In this document: piece by piece, positions 34,297-46,377 of the stretch
How positions within the stretch are numbered: position 1 is the first letter of the stretch
Layout of the letters: every line of letters begins with the position of its first letter
NCBI GenBank assembly: GCA_941918925.1
Contig: OW799235.1
Span: 44,856,701-44,920,700, forward strand
DNA from: Phyto melanocephala
Lineage: Eukaryota > Arthropoda > Insecta > Diptera > Rhinophoridae
Length of the DNA stretch: 64,000 bases
Direction of reading: 5' to 3'
Program-made: the position numbers and the translations under genes
The notes under the pieces: generated by a model
What the model saw: the letters and a program-made list of their open reading frames with translations, nothing else
What the model was told of the DNA's origin: nothing
Database searches by the model: none

Positions 34297-35269
34297 CCGA
34301 TGATTCAGCTAATAAGGATATACATACGACATAATAATTATTAAGGAATTTTTATTAGTTTAACTTTTCCGTATATTAAGTATTAAATAATATAAAATAA
34401 ATATAATAAAGCCTTTCTTCATAAAAAATACTGTTTTATAAGAGCCTTACAATTAAAAAAAAAAAATTTTTTTAATTAGACCGTAAATCATAATATGTAT
34501 GCATGTACATACAGTCTGTTAAGAATAAGTTTAAACCTTTAAAATCAACAACTTAAAAATTGAAATTTTTGGTTCTTAAATTTTTTTTTTTTGCCTTTTT
34601 ACAAAAATTTTTTTTTCGCCATTACATTTTTAATAACTCCGAAAGAGCAATAGATAGAAAAGAATTGTGTTTGGTCAGTTTAAGCAGAATTTTCCGGTGC
34701 ATCTTCTGATCCTCCTGTTATTAAAATCTGGGAATCAGTTTTCAAGTTATGATAAAATATATTAGGCAACCCAACGATTTAGGGAGTGAAATATACCACG
34801 CCTTTAACAGAAGATCCTTACGTAAATACTAGAGAAAAACGGAAAACAGATTTGAATTAAGGGCATCAAAGTCAATATAGTCCACATACTTTTATTTCTA
34901 ACAAAGACAAAAAAAATTTTTTTTGCGCAGTGTACTTTTGTTGCGCAGTGTATTTTTTTTAAAAATCTGCCAATAGTTTTCTTATATCATACTACACCTA
35001 AAACTATCAAAAAACTAGAACTTTTAATTAAAAAAACACGTTTAATAATTTTGGCCAGCTTTTCAGGCCAAATACTCCTCTGTGCGCCGTCTAGAATTTT
35101 AACTTTTTCATTGATTATTGTTTCTGGGAAAGTTCTAAGTTCAAACTTTATATAATAAAATGTAAACAATAAAGTACTTGTGCAATTGCACACATCTTTT
35201 TCCTTGAATTTTTCTTTATGCAGCGTATTATATTTTATTACAATTTACTAAAAAAAACCACAGTTGCAT
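34297..35269. other. AT-rich DNA with an A/T palindrome, no gene
   Basis: A run of A followed by a run of T at about 34456-34476 can form a hairpin. The remainder shows no supported feature, although its right part may be the degraded terminus of the transposase-like relic that follows. Confidence 0.35.
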
Positions 35270-36230
35270 CACGAAGTAGTACTAGATTCTAAGTAGATTC
35301 TTCCACAATCTGGTGGTGAGTGAACATCTCATCAGCATGCGTAACGTAATTATCACCCTTTTTATTTCCTAAAAAATTTTGAATAATCCATACAAGAAAT
35401 ACTTGGAAAAGCCGCTTTGTTGACCTAAGAGGAAATTTACCTTCGTAAGATCAACACAAGTTATCAAGTTATGTTCATTATACATTATCTTCTTCATGAC
35501 TACTGCAAGAAGAATACCCCGTAATTATTCTTTTACTTTGGTTGAATGTACGATCGGCAAGAATTGAATTTTATTTTCATTAAGCAAAAGGACACACTTT
35601 AAGCTGCATTTTGATGAGTCTATAAATGAACGCCATTCATTTGAATCGTATCTCTGTAAACCCATGGCAGTCATCTAACCGGAAATATTTGATCGATACA
35701 CAAAATCATCATCTTCAACAAAATAATAAAGTAAACCTTCTTCTCGAGTACGGTAATACGAAACTTTAGTTTCTTAAGTTATGAGATTTGATTTTTTCAT
35801 CCGGGACGCAAGCAGAAGATCTTTTTGACAATCCAAGGTCTCTAATTACATCATTAGCTGGTCTTGGCAAAAAATTTTTGTTTGGGAAGAACTTGTCATT
35901 ATCAGATGTAGATGGTAGTGGTGGATCTGAACTATCTGATTGCTAACGCATACTTAAGGTTGAGTGGCCTGGTGAAGATGAAAGCACTTGACTACATCAT
36001 GGACAATATTTAATGTCTTGTGTATGTAGAACTGCAAGTGTAAACCCATTAGCAGACCTCGTGGAGTAAGTCCATCGCATATGTTTTCCAAAACCGGCTT
36101 TTGTACATAAACAAAAATAACAATCGGATTCGTGGCTCTGTTTCTCTTCATAGCAACGACAAAAAACAACTTTTGCCATTTTTGATATTTTATGATTTTT
36201 TGAAAAAACAAAATTGCTATTTTCACGTAA
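35270..36230 (-). pseudogene. Relic of the unplaced Cys-rich transposase-like family
   Basis: Reading the minus strand from about 36200, fragments appear in the same order as in the intact genes at 58798 and 62771: HESDCYFCLCTKAGFGKHMR (third Cys pair and GINR-like region), a ProSer-rich linker with DVIRDLGLSKRSS, YYRTREEGLLYYF, GLMTAMGLQRYDSNEWR, then FIDSSKCSLKCVLLL, and near the left end DEMFTHH. Frame changes and stops are frequent. The FIDSSK and EWR motifs align with EYNPGDWRLFIDSSKSS of the intact copies, so this is an older, divergent member of the same family. Confidence 0.75.
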
Positions 36231-36596
36231 AAATATATTTTTTGCTTAAATTTTTTATTATAACTCCAAAAGTACTGGTCGAATTGAAACGCAAAATATT
36301 AACGAATTAAAGACTATGTAAATCTAATTTTTACAAAGTTTTTTTTTAATATCGGACTAACTTTTTTTTAGTTTCATTATTTATGTGGAGAAGCATCTAA
36401 AAAATTCTTTAATCTTACTTAAAAATTAAAAAACACCTCTGAATAGAATTTAAAATGTGAACAATAAAAATCACAAAAAGAAAAGTGATAATTTTTTACG
36501 CTCATGGGTCCACTTTTTGTCTCTGCAAAGTGTTTAATTATTTAAGTTATTAGCCTGTTATTTAAATAAACTCTATCAATTATAAATAATTTATTA

Positions 36597-36620
36597 AAAA
36601 AAAAAAAAAAAAAAAAAAAA
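36597..36620. repeat. Poly(A) tract
   Basis: About 24 consecutive A residues. It could be the tail of a retrotransposed sequence on the left, but no source gene is recognisable. Confidence 0.6.
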
Positions 36621-36624
36621 TAGG

Positions 36625-37130
36625 CCGACTTCTTAAACGCAAGTTGCAATGCATACACTTCGTAAACGCATATCTAAACTTTCTGGCAACGTCCAATGTT
36701 CCTAGTCGTTTGGAAACTCATTTTAATAAGTATCAGCTGTCGAAATCGCGCATCATTTTTATTTTGTATGCTAACATTTGAGCTGCAATGGCTGTGTTTA
36801 CATTCAACATCGGCCCTTAAAATTTAACCACCCTTTACAAAGAAAGTGGTACATATTTTAGCATAAAGAGATTATTCCATAGCGATTAACAAAATAATAA
36901 ATATTGTGCTTTAAAAGTATACAAAGTACAAAGATAAGGCTGAGTTTAGGCTACTATAAGGGTCAGTAGGTGGCGGATAACTGAACGACCTACGGGTCAG
37001 CTGCGAAGAATAAGCAGTCCCCGACTAAGAGCGGCAGATTCTGAGAGAATACTGTGAATTCACACATGAGCTCGATGGCGAACTACGTCATGCCGATTGG
37101 ATGCCTCCGTTTGGCTAGGTATCCACCTAC
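36625..37130. other. Mosaic of repeat stubs: MITE-like block, mariner/Helentron junction, GC-richer block
   Basis: 36625-36800 has TTAAACGCA/CGTAAACGC words reminiscent of the 23399 MITE. 36806-36935 reproduces the right end of the mariner MITE and the Helentron sequence next to it (GGCCCTTAAAATTTAACCAC, then TACAAAGAAAGTGGTACAT), the same junction as at 18610-18715. 36950-37130 is GC-richer and unassigned. Confidence 0.55.
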
Positions 37131-37133
37131 ACT

Positions 37134-38540
37134 CAAAAAAAAGTGAACTAAATTTAAGTAAATTTTACTAAAATAAAAGAAGTTCGGTAATGATTTGGCT
37201 CCAAGTAAAATAAAACTTAAATTAAGTTTAATGTTTTCTTTAAAAATAGTATGAACAATTTTCTACCATAAACTAAAATTAAGTAAATTTTTACTGCATA
37301 ATAATTTTGCTGTACTTATTTCTAGTATTTTTATACCCTTCACACAGTGAAAAAGGGTATATATAGGTTTGTCATTCCGTGTGAAATTTCTACAATTTTC
37401 ATTTCCGACCCCATAAAGTATATATTTTCTGAAAGCTTATGAATAGAGGAGTCGATTAAGCCCTGACCGTCTGTCCGTCTGTCCGTGTGTATGTTGAAAT
37501 CAACTTTTTGAAGCCCCCCGACATAGGTTGGACCCGGGTAAGGTATTAAAATATCAGAAATATTCGGGAGTAGATCGGTATTGAAAATCAGAAACATCGG
37601 TACATAAACAACTGAGATATGAGCAAAAACCCACGACCACCTCGATTTTCTTTTCATAAAAACAACATTACAACAACAACATACATACATACAAACGTGT
37701 ATACTGGTTAGAGAAAACGTGGCATCGAATCCCAGCTGAGGCAAAAAAATTTTTTTTTTAAATTTTTTTAAAATTTTTTTTTTTAATTTTTTTTTTATTT
37801 TTTATTTAATATATTATATATATTTTTATTATTATTTTTTTTTATTTTTTTTTTTTTTTAATTTTTTTTTTATTTTTTTTTTGTTTTATATATATTATAT
37901 ATGTATATAATAATTTTTTTTTTTTTAATTTTTTTTTTTAATTTTTTTTTTAAATTTTTTTTTTTATTTTTTATTTATTTTTTGTTTTTTTTAACATACA
38001 TACGTGAATTTACTGTTATTGCATGACTACACGTTGTGAAGGGTATATAAGATTCGGCACGGCCGAATATAGCGCTTTTACTTGTTTTGCACTAAATTTG
38101 TGAAATTTTCCTAACATTAAGTTTAAAATTCTGAATATATTTCTTTTAACAAGTAAATTCTTCATGTTTTTAAGAATTCTTTTACTTAAAATGAGATTGC
38201 TTTTAACTTGTTTTGAGAAATCATTAACTTATTTTAAGTTTGATTTTTCTTAATTCGAATGAAAAAATTCCTACATTTTAGTACAAGATTAAACTTGTTT
38301 TAAGTATTACTTTTCTTAACTCAAGAAAATTGTTTTACATTCAATTATAAATTTGAACTAAAAGTAAGAAAAATTACTTTGCATAAAAGAAGTTATTTCT
38401 ATTTTTAAGTACACATTTTCTAATATGAAGTACTTATTTCTTAACCCTTAGTACAAGTATACTTACCTTTAGTACATGAATAGTAAATGCACCTTGAATA
38501 AAAATACTTTTAATTCGTTTTGTAATTTATTTACTAACAT
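37134..38540. mobile_element. AT-rich repeat with many AAGTAAA/ACTTAAA words, split by a Helentron-like element
   Basis: 37134-37327 and 38088-38540 are rich in variants of CTTAAATTAAGTTT and AAGTAAATTTTACT in both orientations, unlike the flanks. This recalls subterminal repeats of a non-autonomous element, but I could not identify two matching ends. Confidence 0.4.
37328..38087 (-). mobile_element. Helentron-like (DINE-1/HINE type) element
   Basis: An inverted copy of the repeat at 30023-30877. It starts TTTTTATACCCTTCACACAG, has the GTCTGTCCGTCTGTCCG microsatellite near 37470, a 240-bp T/A simple tract, and ends with TTCGGCACGGCCGAA then TAGCGCTTTTACTTGTT. The incidental frame at 37340-37744 is repeated in the other copy. 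Confidence 0.8.
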
Positions 38541-38890
38541 TTTTAACATAAAAATAATTATACTAAAATCAAAAATTATAAATTAGTTAACAATTCATTT
38601 GTACATTTTTATTTTTGGTAGTTTCTTAAAACATATACATACATATCTACATTTCTTGTTTAGTTTTTTGTTTGTTAAACTAATAATAATTAAAAAAAGT
38701 TTCGCGCAAAAAAAAATATCCATTTCGAAAAATTTTAATTAACAAGATACGGTAGATAATGTGTTAATAAAATTAAATAAACATAAGAAAAAATTTATAA
38801 CGTATAGAAATACATAAATATGTAATTAAGTAACAAAATTGTTTTATTTTAATGCTTAAACTGTAAAAAAAATATTTAAAATTTAAGGTG
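38541..38890. other. AT-rich DNA 3' of the decayed SAM-type gene
   Basis: No coding frame. It presumably includes the 3' UTR of the minus-strand gene ending at 38891; no distinct polyadenylation signal can be singled out among many A/T words. Confidence 0.3.
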
Positions 38891-41299
38891 TTAAGTGGTT
38901 TTTATATCATTTAAAACGCTTACTAATATAGTACTCTTTTCGACTGTCTTAATTTCTATATAATAAAAGTATTGTTGAAAAAATAACCAAATATTTTTGC
39001 AATCCTCAGGATATTTTATATTAAGTACATGAAAAATTTTAAATGCAACATCAATGCATGTTATTATGTTTGATAGCTTATAAAAAACATTACCGTAAAA
39101 AACATAAAATTCGGTTAGATTTAAATTTGATCTACCAACACCACAAAGTATGGGTTGAAGAGTTTCCCCTTTTAAATAAAGATCATCTATAACTAACTTA
39201 ATTTTTGCATTGTGTTCCATGACTGTTGGTGCCCACAACAAAAATGCATTTCTTAAGTCTTCAATAGAGGTTTTCACAAATTTTCTTTTTCTGGTACCTG
39301 AAATTATTACACACTTTCGGGAGTTTGGTTTCAATAAGGTGTGAAGTAAATGTAGGATTGCAAGATTTTTTAACTCTGTAATCAATACAAAAATATATGA
39401 TAATAAAAATAAATTGATTTTGTTATAAATATTGTCAGCTAAAGCAAATACAAATTAATTTAACCATAAATATCTATAAACTACTTTAAATGTTTATATA
39501 TGTATGTAGTTATGAAGTTCAATATACATATGTACAACAAATAATTACCGTGGTTATCTTGAGGCTCTTTGAGGCTATTAATTAGTTCTAGGTTTTCAGA
39601 AACTTTAATTCTGTTCTGAATTAATTTTGAAATAGGCTTACAAAAACCTTCCCACTTTTCATAAATTAAATTTCCTTTATTTGGAAAGAGTAATGAAAAG
39701 TCGGCGATTACCTACATATGAGATATGGTAAAATTTAATATTACTCAATTTATAAAAGATAAATTTCTAACCAATTTGTAGCCAAACGCTTGCTTAAAAA
39801 GTGTCTTTTCTTCTAAAATTTATAATAAAGTGTGTTGCTCTTGAATATATAATTTTCTTAACAAAAATGTTTTTTTCCATTTTTCAAGGACTTCTTCCAG
39901 GGGCTCAACATTATACTTCAACCAATTTTTACATTAAATTTGATTATCATCTGTACAAAATGATTAAAAAATATTTTACTGAAATTCTTAAACCCCTAGA
40001 AAACACAAAGCCCAACGTATTAAATACTTTGTGTTTACTGGGATGTTACAGCTAATATTGACTATGTTTAAATAAAAAAGGATTTATTTTAGCAAACAAA
40101 TATTTCTTTCTACTATTTTTATAAAGAATTAACAATTATTTTTCAGGAAGAGTTTTCAAGTTTAAAATTTTAAATGATGTACTTAGATATTACTTTACAG
40201 AAAAATAATTTGGGGTTAAGAAAACCAGCCTTGTTAGGGTCTGTTAAATGCTACCATATATTTACCAATCACATTTGTGATCTTGGCTCATTGAAGCAAA
40301 CGAATTCGTTTACCCTCTTGCGAGATTATAAATGGGGATCGATAAGAGCAATTGTGCTTTGACCTGCATCTACAATCCTTTAAACCAATAATTCAATGGC
40401 CTAATGTAAATTCTGAACCTTACAGCAAACAGATTCAATTAAAAGCTAACCAAAGTTATTTACTGAAGCTCAACTATTTTAATTTTTAAACTTGAAAAAA
40501 TTCCAGGTACCAAAATTTTTTGCTAAAATAATACTGCCTTATGCATAAAAATTATCAAAGGTTTATAATTCAAAATAAGTTAATATATTCTCTATAAGCC
40601 TTTGATAATTTTAATACTTAAAGCAGGTAACCGACTAATACGGTTTTAATATACCTTCGATATCTTCATCTTCACAAAGTATATTTTCTTGAATTTTTTT
40701 TTTGCTTCACAACTAGAATCATAAATTCCATCTTTTCGCAGCTTTGAAAGTGAGTTATGGTATTTGCTATATAAATACCCCACAGGCTTTCGGCCTTTAA
40801 TTGGTATATAATATATATCCTAAAAATTGAGATATTCTTTGTAAATTTTTTTAATGTAATTTAATTTTGTATACATATCTTACTCTATTTTCCGATGGAA
40901 ATAAATTTTCTATTTTTGCAGCAATATTTTGAAAACTTTTAGGCGTTGGGTTAATTATGTGTTCTATGAGGTACTCAGTTAAACTGCTAGAAAGCAATTT
41001 ACGATGAGTAACGTTAAGGCAGTTATTTTTTTCAAAATATAAAAGAATTTGCCTTGAATAGAAATCTAAATTGTACACCATATGTTCATATAAGAGTTCA
41101 CGTATTATGTTATAAAATTATGAAATCACAAGGTGTTCTATTAAGTCGCATTATCATTCATACTTTTCAAACCTTTCGCCGTTTTAAGATTTTGAAAAAT
41201 TTACTAAATTATTCAGGAAATTTTCCCATAATTTTTCAAATATTTATTTCATTGTTGGGTTTAAGCTGGTTTATATGCATTTCACTGGTTGCTTATGCC

Positions 41300-44101
41300 T
41301 ACGGTGACCATAATTTTTAAACCAAAATACAGAACAAGGAAATATTTAACCAACAACAACTATAAAGTACAAACAACCTTACATATATGTATTAAATACA
41401 TTTAAATTCATAGATTTATTATATTTTCTTTTTTGGCAAACAAAATAAAATGCAAAATTAACAAAAAAAAAAAAAAAACAAAAAGTAATATAACAATGTA
41501 ATCACATACGCTAATGTACATATTTTATAATCAATACAAAAAATGCATACTACATAAATAGTTTCTTGAGATCATTACATAAGTACGTACATAATTTGTA
41601 AAAACTATAAAATTAAAATTCATTTGTACTGAATATGCATACATTCTTAATTAAACTTTTTCAAAATACATATTTTCATAAACATGTGCGTTTAAACGGT
41701 AAAATACTAATTTTGGTATTTTTCTGAGGAATAAATTTTTTTTACCAAGTCTTCATTTCCTTTTAAATATTCTTTAAACTCAATACAATTTAAATCATAG
41801 TTTAATTTAGTAATTAAAATGGCTTTGATGGTCTCCATCTTCATTTGAGTTTTTTCACTGGTCCATATATTATTTAAAACAGAAAATACTCTTTCTGTTG
41901 GCGCATTAGAACCAGGTAAACATAAACTGAATTCGACAACTTTCAACATATTTTAGAAACTTATGTCTCTGTCTTTGAAATGTTTAAAAATTTCTACCCA
42001 ACGCTCTTCTGCAGATTTTTGATTCTGATTCCATTCCTTGAATTTTTCTAAAGAGGTATATCTTTTAATAAGCGCTAACTCATCAAATAATTCGATGTCA
42101 TTTATGTTTAACTCGTTTCTTTTATCCATTATGAAAACAAAACTGGATTCAACATCTTCCCATTTAGGAGTTTCACGTAGAAGAACCCATTTCAATATCC
42201 CAACTTCTTGATAAGCAGTGTCCCATTGATTTAAGTATTCAATGCAATCTGAATAAAATCTGCATGCGGTAGTTTTAAACTCATTCATATCAATCACTTT
42301 TTTCTGGCTTAGCTTAATTACAATTTTTTTAACTGCAATAGGCAAAAATATGTCCTCTCTACGTTCTGAGATTTTTAGTTTTAGTTCATTAATAATTAGA
42401 GAAACCTCAGTCATACATATTTTTTGGGACTCAATCTGCGTTATATAATCATGAAATAAAGTAGCTTGACAATGAATGAAGAAAAGCCAGCCTTCTGAAG
42501 CGGGATCGTCAAAAAAAAATTTTAAAATAGATGGACACTTTGGCTGAGATAAAAAGTATTCTTTTAAAGGCTTAAAAAGCTTTAATATTCTTTCAATTGA
42601 TGGTTTAAGAGTTAGCCATCTAGTCTTGCTAAATCCAAGTAATTTTTTATATTCTACATCTACTGTGTCACAAATTACTTTAAGCTGTTCAACACGAACT
42701 GTATAAATATAAAAGTAGGAGTAAATTTTGACAACAATTACTTCAATATCTATGGGCAGACATTCTGTCGCCGTTTGAATGCAGTTATTTAAAATATGTG
42801 CAGCACAGTTCACACCAATAAGAACATTTCCTGTAGATGAGTGAACTTTTTTAAAAACATTGTTTTTTCCTCGCCTTGCAGCTCCACCAAAGTTACAGTT
42901 TGTATTATCTGCACATAAAGCAAATAATTTTTTGTTTATGTTAAATTTATTGAGCAGATCACAAATATATTTTGTTAAAATATCGGAGGATTCCCCTGGC
43001 AAATTATCAACTTCTAATATTTTTACTTTAATACCATAGAATGGCACAAAATAACGAATAAGTATTGGACATATTTTTATGTTTCCATGATTTGAACAAT
43101 CACAAAAAATTGTTATCAAATTAACGTTAGGCAAATCACTTTCAATTTCTCTAATGGAATTAGGAGCCAGGATTTTGCAAACTATAGATTCACACTTAGT
43201 ACGGCCAGAAGAATATCTCTCATCAAAGCAAGTTCTTATAAGTTTTGAAGTACAATCATTGGAACGGAAGGAATGGTTATGTTTAACAGTATGAAATGCC
43301 CATGTTCCTTCAGATATGCTAATTTTTTTTCCACTGTCGTTCATATATTTGGACCCCAAGTAACAGGATAAAGTTTTGCTAGAAGCCGCAGCAATATCGG
43401 CATCCTTATGCTTGTTTGTGCGTAAGTGCTGTTGAATATCAAGTTTGCCTCCATTAGCAATACTGAAAGTTGCCATGCACTTAGAACATCGTACCTGGCT
43501 ATCATTATTAGTTTTTTTAATAAAACTGTATTGCTTTTGTAATTCATCATTAAAAATGCACTTTCGTCTGCGAGGCATCATTACATACGATTTTTTACAA
43601 AATAATTATATAAAACTGCTCTAAATTTGTACAAAACGCAATAACGGTTTTTCTGGTGACATTTATTTTATGTTAACGGCGGCAAGCAAAATACACAATC
43701 AGCGTTGCCACGACCAATAAATTTTTGTAATCAAAATGATAGAAAAAAGTAACCAAAAGCGAAAAAAGTAACCAATTTTGGTTTAAAATAACCAAAAGGC
43801 AACACTGTATACAAAACTCATCAAGACGTATTTAACAGATGGGATCAATAGCACAGCTGACTAAAATGAAAAATCAAACTTAGTGGATGTTAATGAAATA
43901 CTCATTATATCACCACTACCTTCAAAATGTTGAGACGTTAATTTTTTGAAAACACTTTGAGACATGCAAATACAGAACAAATACTGAACAGTAAATAAAA
44001 TACAGAACATTTTGATGTTTTTTCTTCATAAATAATTTATACAGAACAAAGCTATCAAATACAGTACTGTTCTGTATAATACAGAACGGATGGTCACCGT
44101 A
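41300..44101 (-). mobile_element. hAT transposon, 2.8 kb, with 8-bp target duplication
   Basis: Inverted ends TACGGTGACCAT (41300-41311 and, inverted, 44090-44101) are bounded by CTTATGCC on both sides (41292-41299 and 44102-44109). ATACAGAACA-type words recur near both ends, most densely at 43970-44090, and are likely subterminal transposase sites. It carries one transposase gene and no other insertion. Confidence 0.93.
41707..43581 (-). pseudogene. hAT transposase interrupted by a single in-frame stop
   Basis: From ATG at 43581 (MMPRRRKCIFNDEL) 542 residues run to a TAA at 41955-41953. The same frame continues for 81 codons to 41707 and contains the hAT C-terminal dimerisation block (LPGSNAPTERVFSVLNNIW). 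Residues 32-58 form a C2H2-type finger (CSKCMATF...HLRTNKHK). LITIFCDCSNHG at about residue 180 and LCADNTNCN near 247 are likely sites of the first two catalytic Asp residues, and VNCAAHILNN matches the CxxH motif. Removal of one stop gives a complete protein of about 624 residues, so decay is very recent or the stop is read through. Confidence 0.88.
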
Positions 44102-44591
44102 CTTATGCCAGATCATCAGTAAACCTTATCCCCAAATTTTTGAAAATGTTGAAAAAGTTTAATGTTTTTATTTCAAAATTCACATTAACCATTGGTTAAT
44201 TGGTTAATGTGAATTTTGAAGTAAAAACTTTAAACATTTTCAAAAATTTGGAGATAAGGTTTACTAATGATCTGGCATAAGCAACCAGTGAAATCCATAT
44301 AAACCAGCTTAAACCCAACAACCAAATAAATATTTTGAAAAATTATTACATTATGACAATACGATATGATAGGATACCTTGTGAATTCAATAATAATGCA
44401 TGTATATTGAAATCTAAAAATGTTTTTAGTATTGTACTAACCTCGTCAGAATACCCAAATTTTTACGATGTAGTTGTTGCAGCTGAAGACGTTTGTGGAA
44501 GGTTGCTATCAACACAGTCGTGAGAGATCAATACTCCCTGGAAAATAATAACAAAGAAACTTAGAACATAGAAACATTATTTATTCAAAAT

Positions 44592-45096
44592 TGTAGCGTA
44601 TCACCTTTAATAAATATACACATTTTACTTATGTTTATTTTACTATGTATTTTACACTTATTTGGTTTTGCCTATCACTGGTTATTACATCTTGATACAA
44701 CCATGCATTTACTACTAACAAATACAAATATGGAAAAGCTCTTTCGTTGAGTTAAAGTTCATATGCTTAAACGAACGTTTGTTTGTTCGCTTAAACGAAT
44801 GTTTGTTTGTTTGTTTAAGCTCGTGTGTGAGGTTATATAAGCAGTACCATCAACGACAGCAGCTCATTCCGTATTTGCAGGTTGGTGTGAATGGTCAACA
44901 GCTGAACATAGTTAGCATACAAACTTCGTGATGACGTTAGTTGTCGTTGCTTGTTGTTAAGTGTGTTTGACTGATGAATTTAAAGTTGTTGTTGGTCGCG
45001 ATAGTGGCCGCAATAATTATAAATTTTTTGAACAATTCATTCCGTATTTGCAGGTTAATTGTTTGTGTTTCATATTTTAAAAATACTTTTATTGTT
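44592..45096 (+). repeat. 5' LTR of the gypsy element
   Basis: It runs from TGTAGCG to about ATTGTT. A TATATAA box lies at 44834-44840, downstream of repeated GTTTGTTTG and CTTAAACGAA words that are fewer in the 3' LTR. The 3' boundary is set by comparison with the other LTR and may be off by a few bases. No clear primer-binding site follows. Confidence 0.8.
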
Positions 45097-46377
45097 AAAA
45101 ACCGAAAATTAATAAAGAAAATAGTAAACATTTTTTTTATAGTCGTGGCAAATTCTTGTGAGAATTTAAGAAGAAGTCAACGTATTGCGCGCAGACTAAA
45201 TACGGTTACCCTTTCAACTGAACAATTTCAAGAACTTTTAAGAGCTGTTGGTAAGACCAGTGAGAAATGTGGGTCATTTAGCAGCTGTTCTGCACGTTAT
45301 GGCGGTGAACGAAATCCCTCAAAGGTGGAAGAGTTTATTTCTGCCATTTCTACGTTTAAGCTGGTAGAGGAAATATCGGACATGAATGCTATAAAAGGTA
45401 TGCCAATGCATGAAGGTGATGCTGCGGAATGGTGGCGTGATGTAAAGGCCAATGTGCACAGTTTTGAAGATGTGGTGCGTATGCTTCGTGAATCGTTTTC
45501 ACCTCCAAAACCAGCATGGAGAATTTATGTTGAAATAGGTGAAACAAAACAGCAGAAGAACAAACCAACTGATACTTTCATCAGAAAGAAACGAGCATTA
45601 TTTGCCCAGCTGTCTAATTGTTCGGCGGAATCTGATCAGATTGATATGGTGTTTGGTATGCTTCATTCACAACTTCGTGAACGTCTTTTTCGCCATAAAG
45701 TAAATACTCTTGACGAATTGTTAGCCTATGCTCGTGAACCAGAGCATATTTTAAGTGAACGCAGTACAGTGAACACTGATGTGAAAATTTCCAGTGGTCC
45801 TGAAGGCGGTCCAAAATGTTGTTCCTTTTGTCGTAAGAAAGGACATACTGTTGAAACCTGTTATAAGGAACAGGATATTGCGAAACAAATGCAGATAAAA
45901 AATGAGGTTGTTTTGCCTAAACCTAAATTTGCTTGTTACGGATGTAATACTCCAGGCGTGGTGAGAGCTAACTGTCCAAATTGCAGTAAAAAAGCTAATA
46001 GTGCTTCACCCATGTGTGTTAGTTTTAATTCATTGGGTTTATGTATTGGCCGAAATATTCCAGTAGTAAACGTACAGATGTTTGGTGTTCCTGGTCAAGC
46101 GTATTTTGACTCCGGTGCTAAGACTAGTGTAGCCAGCACAAATTTGAAGAAAATAATGGATTTTAAAGGCTGTAAATATGATTCCATTTTATGTAACGTG
46201 TCCTTAGCGGATGGCAGCTCTTGTGAGAGAAGGTGTTTAACTACAAAATGTAAAATTGTCATTGGTGGTCGATGCCTGAACGTACAGTTTTTAATTTTTC
46301 CAGAGAACAAAAGTAATCGTACGTTAATTGGTTATGACTTTATGGAAGAGGCTGGAATTGTTTTAAATATGGGTTAA
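45097..46377 (+). pseudogene. gag: gag-protease region of the gypsy element
   Basis: The open frame enters from the LTR and runs to a TAA at 46375-46377; no credible ATG precedes the conserved part, so the true start has been lost. A Gag-like region with DAAEWWRDVKANVHSFEDVV leads to a zinc knuckle CSFCRKKGHTVETC (C-x2-C-x4-H-x4-C, about 45830-45870). A second knuckle-like CYGC...C cluster has Val where His is expected. YFDSGAKTS (about 46100) is the aspartic protease active site and TLIGYDFM its downstream motif. The downstream pol frame continues in the same phase after the stop. Confidence 0.82.

Larger units (their letters stand above)
41229..44346. mobile_element. Small foldback element split by a hAT transposon
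   Basis: Without the hAT insertion it is about 310 bp and almost entirely palindromic: AATTTTTCAAATATTTATTT, GTTGGGTTTAAGCTGG, CTTATGCCAGATCATCAGTA, then, after TTGGTTAATTGGTTAA at the centre (about 44190-44207), the reverse complement of all of it ending TATTTTGAAAAATT. The same terminal module makes up the larger foldback at 56113-57345. Confidence 0.8.

Noticed and set aside
44974..45096. Hydrophobic N-terminal leader on the gypsy Gag frame
   Set aside because: This part lies inside the 5' LTR and reads through untranslated DNA; it has no Gag-like features.
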